From Lachnospira sp. UBA4285 (GTDB lineage Bacteria > Bacillota > Clostridia > Lachnospirales > Lachnospiraceae): DNA of 35,133 nucleotides. A model generated the notes under the pieces. It saw only the letters and a program-made list of their open reading frames with translations, was not told the DNA's origin and did not search any database. Below, one piece after another: positions 31,540 to 35,133 of this stretch; the first letter of the stretch is position 1, and the number at the start of each line of letters is the position of its first letter. A program made the translations under genes and the position numbers. Location of the stretch: the NCBI GenBank assembly GCA_002394965.1, contig DGVL01000095.1, positions 1 through 35,133 of the forward strand, given 5' to 3'.

Positions 31540-34500
31540 GGCTGGTCACCTCCCCGAATGCCTTCAGAACCGCTTCATCATAGTTCAGTCCCTGCTGACG
31601 CTGCCGGTTGATCTCTTCGAGCATCTCCCGGTAATCGTTCGGCACGATCTTGCGGAAATCCTTCGCGAAAGCGTCAAAATCCGCCAGGATCCTGCCCGCG
31701 AGCTCTGACTTCGTCTCCTTCTCGTACTCGGTCAGAATATTCTGCAGCTCCTCCAGGTCGCCCGGCTTCGTAACATCCTCCATGGCAACCATATCGGTGT
31801 TGAGCCGCCGGTAGAGTGTATGTGTCTGATCCAGCACATAAGCCGTGCCGCCGGACATGCCGGCCGCGAAGTTCTTGCCGGTTGGCCCGAGGATCACCGC
31901 CGTGCCGCCGGTCATGTACTCACATCCGTGATCGCCGCATCCTTCCGCAACCGCCACGGCGCCGGAGTTGCGCACGAGGAACCGCTCGCCCACAACGCCG
32001 CGGATGAACGCGGTTCCGCTGGTGGCGCCGTACAGCGCCACATTGCCGGCGATGATGTTCTCCTCCGCCTTGAACGGTGAATCTGCCGGCGGAACCAGGA
32101 TGAGCCGTCCGCCCGACAGCCCCTTTCCGAATCCGTCGTTGGCGTCGCCCGTCAGACGGATCGTCAGCCCCTTCGGGATGAACGCGCCGAAGCTCTGTCC
32201 GCCGCCGCCTTCCGCCTCCACAGTAAATGTGTCGTCCGGCAGCGTGTTCCGGTAGCGCCTCGTCACTTCGCTCCCCAGAATTGTCCCCAGCGCCCGGTCC
32301 GTGCTGGAAACCTTCAGGCTCGTCGTGAACTTCGGGAGATTGTAGCGTACCGAGGCAATGTTGACGATGCCCGACTTCTCGGCAGCCTCTCTTGCCTCCT
32401 CTTCGCCTTCGGCCTTTGCCGCGTCGAATGCATCCGCAGATCTTTTAAACCACGGCAGCAGGCGGCTCTCGTCCGGCGTTTTCTCCAGATGAAAATCGTA
32501 CACAGCCTTCGGGTCAAAGTGGCGCTTCGGAGCATTGACGAGTTCCTGATTCAAAAGCGCCGTGACATCCATCATCGCCGCCCTTTCGGTGATCAGGTTC
32601 TCCCGTTTCACAAGGCAGTCCGTGCGTCCGACCATCTCGTCAATCGTTCGGAAGCCCAGAGAAGCCATAATCTCGCGCAGATCCTGTGCGACAAATTTCA
32701 TGAAATTGATCACATACTCCGGCTTGCCCGAGAAGCGCCTGCGCAGCTGCGCATTCTGCGTCGCGATGCCGGCCGGGCACGTGTTCTTGCTGCATACGCG
32801 CATCATCATGCAACCGAGGCAGATGAGCGGCGCCGTGCCAAAGGAGAATTCCTCCGCGCCCAGCAGTGCCGCAATCGCCACGTCGCGCCCGCTCATCAGC
32901 TTGCCGTCCGTCTCCAGTGCCACCCGGTCGCGCAGCCCGTTCTCGATCAGACTGCGGTGTGCCTCGGAGAGCCCGAGCTCCCACGGAAGCCCCGCATTGT
33001 GAATGGAAGAGTAAGGCGCCGCCCCCGTGCCGCCGTCGTATCCGGAGATCAGGATCACCTGCGCGCCGGCCTTGGCGACGCCGGACGCTATGGTCCCGAC
33101 GCCTGCCTCAGAGACAAGCTTCACGGAGATCTTCGCGTCGCGGTTGGCATTCTTCAGGTCATAGATGAGCTCGGCCAGATCCTCAATGGAGTAAATGTCG
33201 TGGTGCGGCGGCGGGGAGATAAGCGACACGCCCGGCGTGGAGCAGCGGACCCTGGCAACCCACGGGTACACCTTCCTGCCCGGAAGATGACCGCCCTCGC
33301 CCGGCTTCGCGCCCTGTGCCATCTTGATCTGAATCTCCTTTGCGCTGTTCAGGTATGCGCTCGTGACGCCGAATCTGGCAGATGCCACCTGCTTGATGGC
33401 ACTGTTTTTTATCGTGCCGAAGCGGCTCTCGTCCTCACCACCCTCGCCGGTGTTGCTTGAAGCCCCCAGTGTATTCATGGCGATGGCAAGCGTCTCGTGC
33501 GCCTCCTCCGACAGGGCGCCGTAGGACATGGCGCCGGTCTGGAAACGCTTCACAATCTCACTTACCGGCTCGACCTCTTCGATCGGAATCGCCTTTCCCG
33601 GTGCCTTGAACCCCAGAAGAGCCCGCAGCGTGTGCGGTCTGGATGCGGCGTCCACCAGCTTCGTGTATTCCCGGAACTCCTCATAGCTGCCGTCGCGGAC
33701 TGCTCTCTGCAGCATCACGATCGTCTCCGGTGTGTACAGATGATCTTCCTTGTCCGCGCCGCTGCGCAGGTAATGGAATCCCGGGCTGTCCGGCTGCTGG
33801 TCTGTGGAAAGCCCCAGCGGGTCGAACGCGTGCTCATGGCGCTCCATGACGCCCTCGCCGATCTCTTTGATCCCGATGCCGCCTGCCCGGGACACGACAC
33901 CCGCGAAGTACTTGTCGATGACACTGCGGTTGAGGCCTACCGCCTCGAAGATGCGTGCTGACTGGTAGGACTGCAGGGTCGATATGCCCATCTTGGCGGC
34001 CGTCTTGACGACGCCGGACAGCAGCGCCTTGTTGTAGTCATCGATCGCGGTGTGGTAATCCTTGTCAAGCAGACCGTTGTCGATCATCTCGGCTATGCAC
34101 TCGTGCGCCAGATACGGCTGCACCGCCCGCACGCCGAAGCCGAGCAGGCACGCCACCTGATGAACATCGCGCGGCTCACCGCTCTCCAGCACCAGCGAGA
34201 TGCTCGTGCGGCGGCGGGTCAGGACCAGATGCTGCTCGACGGCAGACACCGCCAGCAGCGACGGAATGGCCATATGATTTTCGTCAACGCCTCTGTCGCT
34301 CAGGATGATGATGTTGTTGCCCTCTGCGATCGCCCGGTCCACCGAGACAGTCAGCTGCGTAACCGCCGCCTCCAGCGACGTGCTCGCGTAGTAGAGCATC
34401 GAGACCGTGCAGGTTTTGAATCCCGGCTCGTTGAGTTCCCGGATCTTCATCAGGTCAACGCCGGTGAGGATCGGGTCGTTGATCTCCAGAACGCGGCAGT

Positions 34501-35133
34501 TCTCGCTCTTTTCGCCGAGCAGATCACCGTCAGACCCCAGGTATATAGTCGTGTCGGTCACGATCTTCTCGCGAAGAGAGTCGATCGGCGGATTGGTCAC
34601 CTGCGCGAACAGCTGCTTGAAATAGTTAAAAAGCAGCTGATGCTTTCTGGAGAGTGCCGCCAGAGGGACATCGTGTCCCATCGATACGGTCGGCTCGACG
34701 CCGTTTTCCGCCATCGGCAGGATGATGTTCTTCATGTCCTCGTAGGTGTAGCCGAAAGCCTTGTACAGCGCATTGCGCATGGCCTGCGTGTGCCCCGGGA
34801 CCTTCTTGTTCGGGATTTTCAGCTCTGACAGGTGCAGCATCTGGCGGTTCAGCCACTCGCCGTACGGCTGGCGGCGGGAATACAGCCGCTTGCACTCGTC
34901 ATCGGAGATGATGCGTTTCTGCTTCGTATCCACCAGCAGGATCCGCCCCGGTGCCAGACGGCTTTTGCAGATGACGTGCTCCGGGCCGATCGGGAGAACC
35001 CCGACCTCAGAACTTAATATCAGCCGTCCGTCATCGGTCAGATAGTAGCGGGACGGGCGCAGGCCGTTGCGGTCCAGCGTCGCGGCCAGGATCTCGCCGT
35101 CTGATGCCAGGATGGCCGCCGGCCCGTCCCAGG
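31532..35133 (-). CDS. gltB: Glutamate synthase large subunit (5' part outside the window)
   Basis: The reading frame is open from the right edge to a TAA at 31532, about 1200 residues of a protein that is usually about 1500. The frame enters with WDGPAAILASDG and DRNGLRPSRYYLT, which belong to the end of the N-terminal glutamine-amidotransferase domain, so roughly 300 residues including the catalytic Cys are missing. Then come the central domain, the FMN-binding synthase domain (AQGAKPGEGGHLPGRKV, ISPPPHHDIYSIEDLAELI), the 3Fe-4S cysteines in CLGCMMMRVCSKNTCPAG, and the C-terminal beta-helix (GXGXG) domain with GLSGGRLILVPP and GMSGGTAYVLD. The ATG at 34931-34933 (VDTKQK region) is internal, not the start. 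Confidence 0.95.
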   Translation of the reverse strand, partial: WDGPAAILASDGEILAATLDRNGLRPSRYYLTDDGRLILSSEVGVLPIGPEHVICKSRLAPGRILLVDTKQKRIISDDECKRLYSRRQPYGEWLNRQMLHLSELKIPNKKVPGHTQAMRNALYKAFGYTYEDMKNIILPMAENGVEPTVSMGHDVPLAALSRKHQLLFNYFKQLFAQVTNPPIDSLREKIVTDTTIYLGSDGDLLGEKSENCRVLEINDPILTGVDLMKIRELNEPGFKTCTVSMLYYASTSLEAAVTQLTVSVDRAIAEGNNIIILSDRGVDENHMAIPSLLAVSAVEQHLVLTRRRTSISLVLESGEPRDVHQVACLLGFGVRAVQPYLAHECIAEMIDNGLLDKDYHTAIDDYNKALLSGVVKTAAKMGISTLQSYQSARIFEAVGLNRSVIDKYFAGVVSRAGGIGIKEIGEGVMERHEHAFDPLGLSTDQQPDSPGFHYLRSGADKEDHLYTPETIVMLQRAVRDGSYEEFREYTKLVDAASRPHTLRALLGFKAPGKAIPIEEVEPVSEIVKRFQTGAMSYGALSEEAHETLAIAMNTLGASSNTGEGGEDESRFGTIKNSAIKQVASARFGVTSAYLNSAKEIQIKMAQGAKPGEGGHLPGRKVYPWVARVRCSTPGVSLISPPPHHDIYSIEDLAELIYDLKNANRDAKISVKLVSEAGVGTIASGVAKAGAQVILISGYDGGTGAAPYSSIHNAGLPWELGLSEAHRSLIENGLRDRVALETDGKLMSGRDVAIAALLGAEEFSFGTAPLICLGCMMMRVCSKNTCPAGIATQNAQLRRRFSGKPEYVINFMKFVAQDLREIMASLGFRTIDEMVGRTDCLVKRENLITERAAMMDVTALLNQELVNAPKRHFDPKAVYDFHLEKTPDESRLLPWFKRSADAFDAAKAEGEEEAREAAEKSGIVNIASVRYNLPKFTTSLKVSSTDRALGTILGSEVTRRYRNTLPDDTFTVEAEGGGGQSFGAFIPKGLTIRLTGDANDGFGKGLSGGRLILVPPADSPFKAEENIIAGNVALYGATSGTAFIRGVVGERFLVRNSGAVAVAEGCGDHGCEYMTGGTAVILGPTGKNFAAGMSGGTAYVLDQTHTLYRRLNTDMVAMEDVTKPGDLEELQNILTEYEKETKSELAGRILADFDAFAKDFRKIVPNDYREMLEEINRQRQQGLNYDEAVLKAFGEVTSRG

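Noticed and set aside
34931..34933. ATG that could be taken as the start of gltB
   Set aside because: The frame is open to the right edge and the upstream residues match the conserved amidotransferase-domain end of GltB, so it is an internal position.

Overview
The window looks like chromosomal DNA of a Gram-positive anaerobe of the class Clostridia, probably Lachnospiraceae. This is inferred from gene content (LplB/LplC-type permeases with a lipoprotein binding protein, an LCP cell-wall ligase, fused ThrE, AI-2E-type exporter, FliB-like protein), strong GGAGG-type ribosome binding sites and fairly GC-rich coding DNA. No 16S rRNA, tRNA, phage, IS element or CRISPR array was seen. Almost all genes lie on the minus strand; only two (28.4-29.9 kb) are on the plus strand.

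Region 1 (1-12.5 kb, minus strand) is one long sugar-acid or polysaccharide utilisation operon. In transcription order it encodes a Gfo/Idh/MocA dehydrogenase, a lipoprotein solute-binding protein, a cytoplasmic heparinase II/III-family lyase, a TIM-barrel sugar isomerase/epimerase, a second Gfo/Idh/MocA dehydrogenase, a membrane-bound AraC-type regulator with its own internal promoter, LplB-like and LplC-like permeases, a YiaK-like 2,3-diketo-L-gulonate reductase, and the first 18 codons of a further gene cut by the left edge. The promoter region (12.4 kb) has a perfect inverted repeat next to the -35 box, and two overlapping, mutually exclusive stem-loops lie between the binding-protein and lyase genes. 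The likely theme is import of an (unsaturated) uronic-acid oligosaccharide, cleavage in the cytoplasm and redox/isomerisation of the sugar acids; the substrate itself cannot be read from the sequence.

Region 2 (12.5-20.7 kb, minus strand) holds housekeeping and envelope genes: transketolase, a PAS/GAF/GGDEF protein whose GGDEF motif is degenerate, thioredoxin, an LCP-family protein, a FliB-like cysteine-cluster protein, an unrecognised single-pass membrane protein, and an ECF-type sigma factor with a C-terminal membrane helix.

Region 3 (20.7-25.7 kb, minus strand) is a compact nucleotide-sugar operon: initiating polyprenyl-phosphate sugar transferase (TTG start), mannose-1-phosphate guanylyltransferase, GDP-mannose 4,6-dehydratase and a GDP-4-keto-6-deoxymannose reductase. 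The last three steps would give GDP-D-rhamnose for a surface glycan. No glycosyltransferases or flippase are in the window.

Region 4 (25.7-29.9 kb) has a minus-strand set (fused ThrE exporter, exonuclease III, HypA) divergent from a plus-strand AI-2E-family transporter and a small heavy-metal-associated domain protein. Region 5 (29.9 kb to the right edge, minus strand) is gltB-gltD, glutamate synthase; gltB is cut by the window edge.
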